From Macrostomum hystrix (taxonomy: Eukaryota; Platyhelminthes; Macrostomidae), in assembly GCA_950097015.1 (NCBI GenBank), contig CATNEN010000030.1:605001-669000 (forward strand): a DNA stretch of 64,000 nt, in the 5' to 3' direction. The position numbers and the translations under genes were made by a program. This document shows positions 25,301 through 35,730 of the stretch, one piece after another. The notes below the pieces were generated by a model, which saw only the letters and a program-made list of their open reading frames with translations, did not search any database and was not told where the DNA came from. Position 1 is the stretch's first letter; every line of letters starts with the position of its first letter.

Positions 25301-26969
25301 TTGCTAATAAGAAAAAGAGTCGTATTTTATTACACCTGCCCCTATTGGGACAGACGTGCAGCCGACAGCACAGCCGCAGCTATTGCGCGGCGCATCTGAA
25401 GGCTTGGTACAGCTTTTCAGTCCATGGACTGGGAGACGCCACACGCACCCTCAATTACCCCATCTAATGCTGGTACCTATTTAGCAGCTGGGTGAACTGA
25501 AGCAATGCAGAGTTAAGTGTCTTGCTAAAGGACACAAATTGTTCCAGTGGAGTCAGGAATCGAACCCCGACCTTCAAGACGGACGCACTGCTTGACCTTG
25601 ACAGGTGGAAATAGGCCACTATGGACACCCTGACGCGAATTTCTTTAATTTCACTGATATATTACTTATATTACTTATATTAAAGCATTTAATATATTAT
25701 AACCAAAACTCAGATTGGCATGCACCGGCGACATCCGGACATTCCGGCCGGCTGCAGCGACGCCTGCCGCGACTTCTGCCTCCGCTGCTTCAATCCAGAG
25801 CCAAGTCAGAGGGCTACCTGCGGCCAGCTGCTCGCTGATCGATTTCTAGCTGACGCGGCCGGTCAGCTGACTGCGCTGAATCACCAGACTGGCGAATATG
25901 GGTTAGGGGCTGTTCGCTCTTGCCATAGCCGCTACCTGCAGACTGTAGCTCACTTTAGTAATTTCCGCGTTCATTTCAGACAGCGGCGAAGGCGCCGCAT
26001 CTTGAAACTGTACAGCCGTGACTGCGAGCTTCGTCAGCGACTCTGTGACCTGCTCGATCGCGATAGGCAGCGCCTACTCGACTGCTGGTCGGAGCTGCTG
26101 GCCGGTGACTCTGCCGCAGTTGGGGCGGACCTGTCCTGCTTGTTTGACCGTCTGTGCGCCTACATGCTAGAGCGCAGTCCGGACCAGCTCAGAGACCTCC
26201 GGCCAGCTGCCTCAGCGCTGCATCGGCTCGGCCAGGCGGTGGCCCGGATGCTGGCCGGCAGTCAGCTGCCGCCGCACTGGATCCTAGCGTTCGACGCACT
26301 GCTAGATGAGCTGCGCGGTGAAAGCAAGGTTCGGATTGTAGCCAGCTATGCCTGTTTCCCGGGCTCCTGGTTAATAGTTTGGGATTCAGCATATTTTTGC
26401 TGGCCAACTTTTTTATCCCTAGTTCAATTGGCCGCCCTTAATAATAAAAATACTATGAGCACACAGACAAAGGTGTGTACATTTGCTCTTCCAAATGTAC
26501 ACACCTGGAACATTTTCAGTGTTCTTCCACGACGGCTGAGCGATCGCCTAAGACTCCGGTGTCGTTGACATTGTCCAACCAGTCATCAGTTCAGTCGTCG
26601 ACTTCTCTAAAGCCTCCGCCGCCACCACCTCCACCGCGACCACCTCCGCCGCCTCACGTTGTGTCGCCCTCCGCCGCTGCCGACCTGGCCGACTGGGCTG
26701 CCAATGCGGCCGGCCTGTCACCAGCGGAGCTGCTGACACTAGCCGACAATGACTGGGATCTTGACACGCTGATGAACTGCGACAAGCAGGACCTGCAACG
26801 AATGCGCCTCAGGTCCGGGATGACATGAATATAATCAAATATTATAATGTCGATAATAATTGAACCTCTCTCTAAAATAATTAATTGAAACATTTTCAGA
26901 TCTGGAGTTGTTAGCCGACTCTGGAGGGCGATTCAGCAGCGAAGATCCTCTGGATTGAGTAATTTATGA
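13326..26969 (+). CDS. MAP3K5: ASK-type MAP kinase kinase kinase (MAP3K5/6/15 orthologue)
   Basis: Stress-activated Ser/Thr kinase feeding JNK/p38 signalling. Thirteen exons: 13326-13450, 14099-14210, 18421-18504, about 19208-19401, 20287-20433, 20567-20818, 21471-22020, 22717-23145, 23411-23569, 23669-24070, 25714-26328, 26520-26812, 26900-26969; phases agree throughout, giving about 1,150 residues. Exons 1-4 form the thioredoxin-binding region ([20 protein letters not shown]), exons 5-7 the TPR-like regulatory region ([16 protein letters not shown]), exon 8 the PH-like segment. The kinase has the glycine loop [11 protein letters not shown], Lys in [17 protein letters not shown], and SPE in place of APE. 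Exon 11 carries the C-terminal helical region ending [15 protein letters not shown]; exon 12 a poly-Pro stretch and a SAM-like domain finished in exon 13. The exon 4 start is uncertain because a SINE abuts it; another in-phase acceptor is at 19141. Confidence 0.93.
13825..13975 (-). mobile_element. tRNA-derived SINE (family A), diverged copy
   Basis: Minus-strand copy in ASK intron 1. It keeps the words CGCGGC, CATTCATTTGGGGCGCAG and GGCCAACC of the full copy at 18757, with a decayed tRNA-like head near 13935-13975. Confidence 0.6.
14440..17990. repeat. 3.5-kb array of a 16-bp satellite in ASK intron 2
   Basis: Roughly 220 units of CTCATCTCCCAACTGT or CTCATCTCCCGACTGT. Nearly all variation is the single A/G at a CpG/CpA position. 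Between about 14810 and 15560 a compound unit (CAACTCATCTCCCGACTGTC, then TTATCTCCCAACTCATCACC) recurs several times, showing higher-order structure. The unit has no stop in the three plus frames, so three 1,100-1,200-codon open frames exist by chance. Confidence 0.97.
18570..18755 (-). mobile_element. SINE family B, partial copy
   Basis: Matches the copy at 25340-25610 over blocks such as CAGCCGC-GCTATTGCG, CAGTC-ATGGACTGG, and AGCTGGGYGAACTGAAGCAA followed by a TTAAGYGTC-type word. It stops where SINE A begins at 18757. Confidence 0.65.
18757..19046 (+). mobile_element. tRNA-derived SINE (family A), near-complete copy
   Basis: The 5' head is tRNA-Leu/Ser-like: A-box region GCCAGAGCGGTTAACGCG and B-box region GAGCTCGAATCC. 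The body has CATTCATTTGGGGCGCAG, GGCTTGTCGTGCAATCTATG, GGCCAACCTCCAAGGCACAG and CACACCTGTGTGAGTGTGTG, then a CTGCGGGTCTA 3' end. The cloverleaf is degenerate, so I call a SINE rather than a tRNA gene. Confidence 0.85.
19080..19176 (-). mobile_element. SINE A head fragment abutting ASK exon 4
   Basis: On the minus strand it reads GGGTGTGGCAGAGCGGTCTA, a good tRNA-type A box, then CCCCGATTCCGTGGCGAGG and CATTTATTTGATGAATTG. It ends only about 30 nt before the best acceptor of ASK exon 4, and its pyrimidine-rich complement (CTCTGCCACACCCCC) may serve as the polypyrimidine tract. Confidence 0.75.
19552..20065. repeat. 15-bp minisatellite in ASK intron 4
   Basis: About 34 units of AATTAGAGATCCACC with variants AGTGATCC, AAAGATCC and GATATCGACC. 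A block of about 12 units, including the two GATATCGACC units, is repeated (19620-19650 and 19800-19830). Confidence 0.95.
20835..21432. repeat. 20-22-bp minisatellite in ASK intron 6
   Basis: Units share CCCACTGTCT followed by GTCAAACCTGC, ATTAAGCATGA, CTTAAGCATGA, CATAGCATGA or ATTGATCATAA. A block of several unit types recurs at about 21113-21210, 21203-21320 and 21310-21380. Confidence 0.93.
22096..22190 (+). mobile_element. Possible solo end of the TTAA/CAGTAGA element
   Basis: TTAACAGTAGAAC then a GCTATTTT word at the same spacing as at 33507. No matching right end was found; it may be a decayed copy in ASK intron 7. Confidence 0.35.
22240..22335 (-). repeat. Dispersed repeat shared between ASK introns 7 and 10 (copy 1)
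   Basis: The minus strand reads CAGGTGGAACTAGGCTACTA, then GACGCGAATTTCTCCAATTT and CACTGAT. It matches the plus strand at 25600-25664 over about 60 bp with few differences. Confidence 0.75.
24290..24440 (-). mobile_element. tRNA-like SINE candidate
   Basis: The minus strand has a tRNA-type layout: CGTTAGAGCTTCGGACTTCT (A-box-like) and GGGAGTTCAAATCTC (B-box-like), followed by an unrelated body. It lies in ASK intron 10. No second copy was found in the window, so family status is unproved. Confidence 0.4.
25340..25610 (-). mobile_element. SINE family B, fuller copy
   Basis: On the minus strand a tRNA-like B-box region GGGGTTCGATTCCTGAC precedes a body. On the plus strand that body reads AGCTGGGTGAACTGAAGCAA and TTAAGTGTCTTGCTAAAGGA. 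The last block resembles the conserved central domain of widespread animal SINEs. It sits in ASK intron 10. Confidence 0.7.
25600..25664 (+). repeat. Dispersed repeat shared between ASK introns 7 and 10 (copy 2)
   Basis: CAGGTGGAAATAGGCCACTA followed by GACGCGAATTTCTTTAATTT. It is the partner of the minus-strand copy at 22240 and begins at the tRNA-head end of SINE B. Confidence 0.75.
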
Positions 26970-27150
26970 ATAGACGACTAGAGATTGAGTAATATATGAT
27001 TATAAGACCATGGATTGAGTAATATATGATTATAAGACCATAGATTGAAGTAATCTATGATGATAAGACCATGGATGGAGTAATCTAGGATTGTAAGACC
27101 ATAGATTGAGTAATCATGATTATAAGAATATGGATTGAGTATGTATAATC
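26950..27150 (+). repeat. About 31-bp repeat starting in the ASK stop-codon region
   Basis: Five to six units of TGGATTGAGTAATATATGA followed by TTATAAGACCA. The first unit is the last coding sequence of ASK exon 13 (TGGATTGAGTAATTTATGA, containing the TGA stop at 26967-26969). Later units decay. Confidence 0.8.
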
Positions 27151-27950
27151 TAAAGATTATGAAAACTAGGCATTACAGATTCAAGTTGATCTGAAGACCG
27201 TGGATTAAGTAAGAGTTAAGCAGGATTGAGTAGTCGTTTTGGACTGGAGGTGCTTCAAATTAGATTTGAACTCTAATTCACAACGTATTTTAATTGCAAT
27301 TTTTCAGACTAACGCAAACCACTTATAATTGAATTAGCGAATGTACTTTTTTGTAACTATTCAGCTTCAGCTTTTTTGTTTTCGCAAATTTAACGCTGTA
27401 AACTGTCTTTAAAAAACCGATCACCCTGTAAAAATGGGTTGGTGTTTGCTGTTTACAAGTTTAAAATCACTTCGCTTAGTCTTTTAAATACTGTGTATAA
27501 CCTAATTAACTGTTAGTCTATCAACCATTTTATTCAAAGTTTATTAAAGGTTTTTTTCTACTACAATGCAAAGGTTTCTGCTTCAATTTTATACCTGACG
27601 ATCTATTGTTGTCTGTTTGTTCTTGAATTCCGCCAAAAAGCTGACTATATACCATAGTTTAATTGACTGTATTGAAAAAGGCTTTTTTACACAATGTCCT
27701 GTTTTTGAGGCACTCTGTTGTTTATTGTTTACACTCGCTTAGCTATGTATTTTTGAAGCACTGGTTCAGTTCAACGTACAGTAAGACGGAGGAAAATGAC
27801 TCAGAGCCCAGAAGTGCTTGGCGACTCTCGCATGGGACCCGCGCCGTGGCAATGAACAAAAGGAACCAGCGTTGAGGCGACTAAGGCAGCCATTCTTCTG
27901 TTAAAAGAAGACTCCTGTTTTTGGCTTTGTGTAACTTTTCCCGACTTGCC
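27151..27950. other. AT-rich 3' flank of ASK
   Basis: No exon-like sequence, RNA gene or clear mobile element was seen. Confidence 0.4.
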
Positions 27951-27954
27951 GAAA

Positions 27955-29690
27955 CCCCGAGTTTAGGCTTTACCCCGATTCACAGAAACACTGACTCTCC
28001 GAAACCCAGATTCACAGAAACCCAGATTCACAGAAGCACTGACTCTCCGAAACCCAGAATCATAGAAACACTGACTCTCCGAAACCCAGATTCACAGAAA
28101 CCCAGATTCACAGAAACACTGACTCTCCGAAACCCAGATTCACAGAAACCCAGATTCACAGAAACCCAGATTCACAGAACCCAAGATTCACAGAAACACT
28201 GACTCTCCGAAACCCAGATTCACAGAAACCAAGATTCACAGAAACACTGACTCTCCGAAACCCAGATTCACAGAAACCAAGATTCACAGAAACACTGACT
28301 CTCCGAAACCCAGATTCACAGAAACCCAGATTCACAGAAACCCAGATTCACAGAAACCAAGATTCACAGAAGCACTGACTCTCCGAAACCCAGAATCATA
28401 GAAACACTGACTCTCCGAAACCCAGATTCACAGAAACCCAGATTCACAGAACCCAAGATTCACAGAAACACTGACTCTCCGAAACCCAGATTCACAGAAA
28501 CCCAGATTCACAGAAACCCAGATTCACAGAAACCAAGATTCACAGAAGCACTGACTCTCCGAAACCCAGAATCATAGAAACACTGACTCTCCGAAACCCA
28601 GATTCACAGAAACCCAGATTCACAGAAACCCAGATTCACAGAAGCACTGACTCTCCGAAACCCAGAATCACAGAAACACTGACTCTCCGAAACCCAGATT
28701 CACAGAAACCCAGATTCACAGAACCCAAAATTCACAGAAACACTGACTCTCCGAAACCCAGATTCACAGAAACCCAGATTCACAGAAACCCAGATTCACA
28801 GAACCCAAGATTCACAGAAACACTGACTCTCCAAAACCCAGATTCACAGAAACCCAGATTCACAGAAACCAAGATTCACAGAAACACTGACTCTCCGAAA
28901 CCCAGATTCACAGAAACCCAGATTCACAGAAACCCAGATTCACAGAAACCAAGATTCACAGAAGCACTGACTCTCCGAAACCCAGAATCATAGAAACACT
29001 GACTCTCCGAAACCCAGATTCACAGAAACCCAGATTCACAACCCAAGATTCACAGAAACACTGACTCTCCGAAACCCAGATTCACAGAAACCCAGATTCA
29101 CAGAAACCAAGATTCACAGAAACACTGACTCTCCGAAACCCAGATTCACAGAAACCCAGATTCACAGAACCCAAGATTCACAGAAACACTGACTCTCCGA
29201 AACCCAGATTCACCGAAACCCAGAATCATAGAAACACTGACTCTCCGAAACCCAGATTCACAGAAACCCAGATTCACAGAAACCAAGATTCACAGAAACA
29301 CTGACTCTCCGAAACCCAGATTCACAGAAACCCAGATTCACAGAAACCCAGATTCACAGAAACACTGACTCTCCGAAACCCAGATTCACAGAAACCCAGA
29401 TTCACAGAAACACTGACTCTCCGAAACCCAGATTCACCGAAACCCAGAATCATAGAAACACTGACTCTCCGAAACCCAGATTCACAGAAACCCAGATTTA
29501 CAAAAACACTGACTCTCCGAAACCCAGATTCACAGAAACCCAGATTCACAGAAACACTGACACTCCGAAACCCAGATTCACAAAAACACTGACACTCCAA
29601 AACCCAGATTCACAGAAACCCTGACTCTCCGAAACCCCTTTTTGCCGAAATCCCGATTCACAGAAACCCCGATTCACCGAGTCAACGAAA
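27955..29690. repeat. 1.7-kb compound minisatellite
   Basis: Alternating 16-17-bp modules: AGATTCACAGAAACCC, AGATTCACAGAAACA and CTGACTCTCCGAAACCC, in blocks of three to five modules that themselves recur. It is intergenic. Confidence 0.95.
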
Positions 29691-31350
29691 CTTGCAGAAT
29701 TGCCTCTTTCTGGCAGCGGGTCTACTGTTACCTAATTCCTAAAACTGATGTTTTTATTATTGATTGGTGTCGAAAAACAACTCAAACGGCAAGCTTAATT
29801 AAAGCCTGTATAGTACTGAAAATACAAATTTATTGATTTATATTTTTCTTGATTTCGTATGCGCTATAAAATACATACTAATTTGCTCTATTTTAAAACC
29901 TCTGGTGTTACAGTACTTTTAACTCGTTTTTATAAAGCACTGCAGGAACCATTAACCTGGTGCTAAATACAACGGCCAATTTCTGACCGAATTCGAAAAT
30001 AATGTAGAGCATATGTTTAACTTTCTCAGTTTTTAAAGGGGTTTTTGTGAGCTTGTAGTTTTTGGGTGTGTTTAAACTTGTCTCCGCATATCTAGTGATC
30101 TAGTGATAAGTTAGTACTTCTCTTACTTATAAGGTGCCAACGGAAAGCATGGACGCAAGCGCCACTTAAACACTGAAAAACAGATCCATAATACATGGCG
30201 ACCAATCGTATAATTCTGAATTTTTCTGCAAAATATTTTACCAACTGGTTTGAACTGGATCATGTAACGATGATTTTGAATGCATATTTATTTTTTCTAT
30301 GTTTCCTCACCCACAATTTGTAGCTGTACGACATTTTCATTTTAGTTGCAGAGTGCAGGATTAATGAGAGAGCCGATACTAGGCGCGCAGCTCCACGCGC
30401 AGGCATAGCTGCTCCCGTGAAACAGTCCCAGGTATATTAATTAGTAAGCTATAGGATATGACCTGTTGCGTGAAGGAGCTATTAAACTGCAGTTCATGCA
30501 TCATTTTGTCGGCAAAACGCTCTCATACCAGTGGGAGACTTCACCTAGCCTTCAATTTTTTGTTAACTATTCGTAGTCTCAGTTTGTGTTGGTAAGTTTG
30601 TGCACCTACTAAAACTTTGTATCTTTTATTATAAATAAAAGAACGTAACGCTTCTAAAACAAAAAATATTAATAACAATGATAATATGGTAAGTAATAAT
30701 ATTAATAATTTTTGCATGACGGCAGCCAGCGAGGAGGAAATCCTGCCCATTCCGCTGACTCCTGAGCACACACAGTTTCGTTAAGCAGGCACGGACCGTA
30801 GGGTGTACATTTGCCCTGAGGGCCTCAGAGGTTGGCCGTCAGGGGAGTAGATTTCACCAAAGCCTCAACCCTTTCCCCATAACCTTGCCGCGGAATCGAG
30901 CTAAAGGACCTTGGTGCGAGACGCAAACAGAAACGTCACTTTTTGGCTCAGTAATAATTTTCGTTTACTTTTGGGCTAAATTTGTTAATTGGTTATCACT
31001 AGCAAAATTTTCGTTAACTCATATGATTCAAAAGGAAAGTTTTGTCAAAAACAAATTAGCAAAAGTTTATTGGCAATAAGCCAAATGTGTCTTAGCAACG
31101 CAACTATTTTATGCAGCTGGATGGAAGGAAATAAGCACCTGCAGCACATTTGAGCATATTCGTATGTGCTCATTGACGTGTGCACAATCAATTGTGAAAA
31201 GTTGCCAGAGTGCACGGGGGCAGGTACTTTATACGTTTTTCTTCAAGCGCTCCAGCTTTTCTCGGCCATCACTGCTGCAGCTGTATACGAACACAGTTTC
31301 TCTGTATCTGTCGCTGTCAACTAGATTTGCACTCTGCACTCAGAACTGTT
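29691..31350. other. AT-rich region upstream of the DEG/ENaC gene
   Basis: No exon was seen. A minus-strand SINE A copy occupies 30719-30930. Confidence 0.5.
30719..30930 (-). mobile_element. SINE family A copy
   Basis: From the minus strand: head GTCTCGCACCAAGGTCC, CGATTCCGCGGCAAGG, then GGCCAACCTCTGAGGCCCTC, GTGTGTGCTCAGGAGTCAGC and a CTCGCTGGCTGC 3' part. The ends are approximate. Confidence 0.75.
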
Positions 31351-31370
31351 TTCTCGCAGATTCGTAAGTG

Positions 31371-33461
31371 ATGAACTGCAACAACACAGCTGGCAGCCGG
31401 CAGTGGGAGGTGCGCAAGCATTGGCACGAATTCCTGGTGACGTCTTCCGTCCGCGGTTTGAAACGAACGACCACTTCTGAGACTCGCTTCCTGCGCCTGT
31501 TCTGGGTTGCATTCCTGCTCGCGTCACTGGTGCTGATGCTCTACCAGATCGTTTCGGTGATTGAGACCTACGTTGCGCAGAAGGATTCCACCGCCATGCA
31601 GAGCAAGCGGCTGGACATCTTGGTACCGTTCCCGGCGGTGTCTGTCTGTCGCGAGGCTGCCTACGCTTCCCACGAGGAGGTGAGGCAGGCGATGCTGCGA
31701 CACAACGCCTCAGTCACCACGCGGCATGACTACAGCCGTCGCGTGGCTGACCTGATCATTAGAAACATTCAGAATGTCAGCAATATGAGCCAGGCGGAGC
31801 TAGACCTGGCGCAGATGACAATACTCATGTTTGACACTTCGCGGTCGTACCAGGTGTGTTCATGACTATGCAGTACTGTTGAATTATTTACTGCACTAGT
31901 GAAGCTCGTGTGAGTAGTAGAGAAACCTTACTATTAGTACTTGTGAGTAGTATGAGTAAGGATTGATATTAGTTTTATTCCTACCCTGCAATGGCACTAT
32001 TTGTTTTGCATTTAATGTAAAGTATCATTCTTGCAATGCGATGCACATGCACTTTGCACATCACAGCTTTAATCGTAATTCATCGCACCACAGGCGCAGG
32101 TTCCTAGAGCCGCCATCAAGTCAGTCGCTCTGCCCCTGATTCGCCAACTGGCTGCAGCCCGTGCGAACTTCGATAACGGCAGCTCGGTCATCCTGACCTT
32201 CAATATGGACATTCTCGGTCTGGACCCTGCAAACCACACTCCGAGCTCCAGCTTCGATGCTGAGCTGAGCGGCATACGAGTCCGCGACTTCTATCACTGG
32301 CGTTACTTCCTGTGCCAGACCATGGAGCTCACAATGTCTGAGGAGGACCAGGGTGACTTGCAAAGCCTCGACCTCCTGCTCTGGCACACGACCCCTAGTT
32401 TCAACACCAGTGGCCCTGGAGCTGAAGACCGTGCCTTCCCAATGAGCGGCCTGTGGTCTGCCGACGGCATCCGCCTTGCATTGCACCCGGCCGGCCAGCA
32501 CGGCAGAGTACATATCGACAACAACGGCATGCTGGTGCAGAGTGGTGGCTACACGGATATTCGCTTCAGTCCAAGTGTGACCAGGTAGGACAGGCTTAAG
32601 CTGATCCCCCTGTTCATAAAGAGTGTGGGAGTGGTGGAAGAAATTTGTTCGAAATATCGAAATGTGAACAGTTCAGCGCGCTCTACAGGTACCTGAACTG
32701 CTCCGATCAGCAGCTAGTTCACGGAGATCAGGGCCCTTACAATTACAATCTGAACGACTGCAAGTACCTCAGCTTTGACCGGGCCCTGCGTCAGAAGTGC
32801 AACTGCACTTTAGGACCCCCTGGCCTGGGACTGGCGCCAGTGCGCGCGGATCGACTGGGACAGCCTGGAGAACTCCGACTGGGGCAGCTGCATGGGAACC
32901 GCCGAGTGGAGCCGCGACTCCTGCGCCAGACCGGCCTGTACGCAGACTGACTTCTACTGCGAAACGGCGTTCGCGCCGTGGAACATCAACGACTACCAGT
33001 GGAGCTGGATTATCGACATCTTGCTCAACCGTGACGAGTCTCTGCCCAGGTATCTTGCCGTGTCGCAACTGGGAGACAGAGCTAACGACATCGACTACAG
33101 TGCCAAGGCTATGCAAATGTTCCGAAATGCCAAGGACAACCTGGTGTCGCTCACCATCCACAGGCAGAGTGGCTTGGTCTCTTATCAACAGGAGGTCCGC
33201 CTCACCAGCATTGCGAATCTGTTCAGCAGCTGCGGTGGCGCCATGTCGCTATTCATGGGCATCACCTTGACTCTGCTGGCCGAGTTCTTTGAGTTCATCT
33301 ACCAGCTTTGTCGCCAGGGCTGTCGGCGAAGGGCGACTTCAACTACTCTGTCTCCGTTGTCGCTGAAGGAGCTGCAGGATGCCTCTACTGATGGCTCAGT
33401 TGCAATGCCGCAGGCAGTGGTGCCAGTCACAATGACCACCATGGAAGTGCAGCCGCTGTAA
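31371..33461 (+). CDS. DEG/ENaC family sodium channel, with a frameshift
   Basis: A trimeric, amiloride-sensitive-type cation channel of the plasma membrane. Exons: 31371-31853, 32094-32584 and about 32688-33461. The N-terminal cytosolic part (HEFLVTSSVRGLKR) leads into TM1 (about residues 44-66, LFWVAFLLASLVLMLYQIV), then PFPAVSVC at the start of the extracellular domain. The Cys-rich region lies in exon 3 (CKYLSFDRALRQKCNCTL, then CARPACTQTDFYC). TM2 with the family pattern is at FSSCGGAMSLFMGITLTLL. Within exon 3 the frame changes by one base at a run of five C (32815-32819); reading four C would keep the frame open. This could be an assembly or base error or a real inactivating change, since the rest looks well conserved. 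The AG acceptor ends at 31359, 11 nt before the ATG. Confidence 0.88.
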
Positions 33462-33506
33462 CTTATCCTAATCTCACTGAGCAGGAACTGTGACAGGTCG
33501 TTATTA

Positions 33507-35263
33507 ACAGTAGAAAGAACACGCTATTTTTCCCCTGGGGAAATATCACGGAGGGTATTACAAATACCCACCGCCTACTTCACGATAGCTCCCAAACCGA
33601 ATGACCGATTTTCGTGAAAGTCCACCATGTAGATCAAATTTTTCCACCCTTTACGATGAACTAATTTTTGGCGCTGCTCCGGCGTGAACAAGGTGACGCT
33701 GCACTTATTGTATGAGATCTTCAGTTGCATTTCCACCAGGAAGTTTGCCAGCGTGTTGCAGTAATCGTTTAGTTCTCTCTCTATCGTCTGGATGTTGACG
33801 GCCGTCGTCAGTCGGATCGCCTGGTGTCGGTGTAGCGGGCTAATCGAACTAGAGGAAAAAGATTGGCCGGTAGGAGGCGCCGTCTTCTGGGTCTTTCCCG
33901 TCCTTTAACAGCGGACAGATAAGCGACTTCTTCCACATCGTTGGAATTCAGTTGCATCTCAGGGTGTCGTTGATCAACTGGGTCAGCGTGCCGCAGGCGA
34001 TTGGGCCCAGATGTTTAAACAATAGCGGACAGAGCCCGTCTGGACCCATGCCTTTCAATGCTTTCATGCCGGCAATGCATTTGGCAATTTCTTCAGTTCG
34101 AGAATGATGGTGGGTCCTCACCAACCAGCTTCTTGATGCGCCGGCGGAGGAAGCGGGTGTCCTTGTAGGAGGTGTGTGGTCTCGGGTTCGTGAACTGTTT
34201 GTTGAATTTATTGGCTGTCGCCGTGTCTGAGCCGACCGGCTTGCTGTTAGAAATTGATGTTCACGTTCGGATTCGGTGGCTCTTTGCCGCTGAGCCGCTT
34301 CAGCGTGGACCAGAGGTTTGACGTTCTGGCGCGACTGGTGAGGCCTCTGGTGAATTCCCTCCACTTCGCCCTCTTGTCTTCGTCATAGCGATGTTTGATC
34401 TCGTTGTTCGGAGCGGGAATTCGCTCACTGGTAGGATCATTGGTGCGCCGGGTGGCACCGCCAGTTTCTGGGTCTTGAATCTGCCTTGAGGGATAGCCTT
34501 CTTCCCTGCCAAAAGGATGGCTTCTCTAATTGCCATCTCATCAATTTGCGGGTTGCCCGTGCCTGTGCCGTGCCTGTGAAGAGCGCCCAGTCTGCTTTGG
34601 AGAGGTTTATGAACACTTTAGCTGGACGGTAGGCCAAGTGCAGATAATTGGAAGATTGGTCGCTGGAAGATGGTCGGTCGGTACAGGTAGGCTGACAGCA
34701 GCAGGTCCTGGTGGATGATAGTGACTTCACGTTGGGAGCCGGTGACTGTTCCGGCACTGACAGGAAGTCGAATAGGCTGATTTCCACCTCCGCGGCAATC
34801 ATGTCACCCCCGGGAGTAGCCTCGACTTCCGACGAGTCAGCATCGTCGGGATATTCAGCGATTCTTGTCGAAGACTCTGATGACAAGGACAAATAACTAT
34901 ATATAGACAAAGGAGCTCTATATATAAACCTCTTTGGCGAATCAATATTGGTTAAAAAATACAATATAATCAACAATGCAACGCTGCGTCCGTCGGACCG
35001 CCCTGCAGATAAGTCAAGTCAACAATGCTAGCCGACATTGTTGCATTTGAAATTTTGTAAGATTTGTGAAATTTTGACACCAGACACCCCGACACGAATC
35101 GTTGAATATCTCGACGATGCCGCTGTTTTGTGATTCTGGAAGCTGTTTCATCGGATAGAGCAGAAAATCTTAGGCTGTGTTGTGCTTTTTCATGACGAAT
35201 ATTTTAGGAGATACAGAAGAAATGTGGGTATTTGAAATACCTTAACGTCTTTCTACTGTTAAA
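33507..35263. mobile_element. TTAA-flanked DNA transposon copy with an internal retrotransposon
   Basis: The left end reads TTAACAGTAGAAAGAAC, the right end CGTCTTTCTACTGTTAA. The terminal inverted repeat is CAGTAGAAAGA and TTAA is duplicated outside, as for piggyBac-type insertions. The left part matches the element at 12742-13003. I saw no transposase. The middle is filled by jockey-like retrotransposon sequence. Confidence 0.75.
33690..34976 (-). pseudogene. Eroded jockey-like non-LTR retrotransposon
   Basis: Read from 34976 downward, the frames pass through the end of an endonuclease-like region and the linker (INLSKADWALFTG), a conserved reverse transcriptase entry block (MKALKGMGPDGLCPLLFKHL near 34065), and a late reverse transcriptase block ending VTLFTP near 33690. 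Frames shift several times and the catalytic YxDD segment is missing, so an internal deletion is likely. It lies wholly inside the TTAA element. Confidence 0.75.
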
Positions 35264-35730
35264 ACGATGTGAAAGGATTGCTCAACTTTCCGGTCTACAA
35301 CTTTTCAGTCGCACACCTGAAAGGTTGACCAAGCTACTTCTAAGTAGGGTGAAAATAACAGAAGGAGCAAATTATAAATAAATTAAGAGTTTGCTTGTAT
35401 TTAAAAAAGTATTTGGATCTTTTTTACTACTCAATTAGACTCACGAGCCTTAGTTGATACACGAATTCTTTCAGGTGATTATAATTGTGTTAAAATCTCA
35501 TCGTTTTTTTTTCGTTTTTTGCGTGTTGTCTGGAACAGTAAGACAGAAAAATCAAATTTTAACTAATAAATCATTCAGTTGTCGTGCACGGTGACTGGCA
35601 CTGTGACATTCTGGTACAGCACACATAATGTACGACACACATCTGTGCCGTCTCACATAATGTGCACGACTTTTCCAGAGCAAAACAAAGACCTATGTGC
35701 TAGTTTAATGATCCTTACACAGTTGAGTTA

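Noticed and set aside
26520-26828. ASK ending at the TGA at 26826-26828
   Set aside because: Reading on through the donor at 26813 gives a premature end; splicing to 26900 completes the SAM-like domain (SRLWRAI) with good splice sites.
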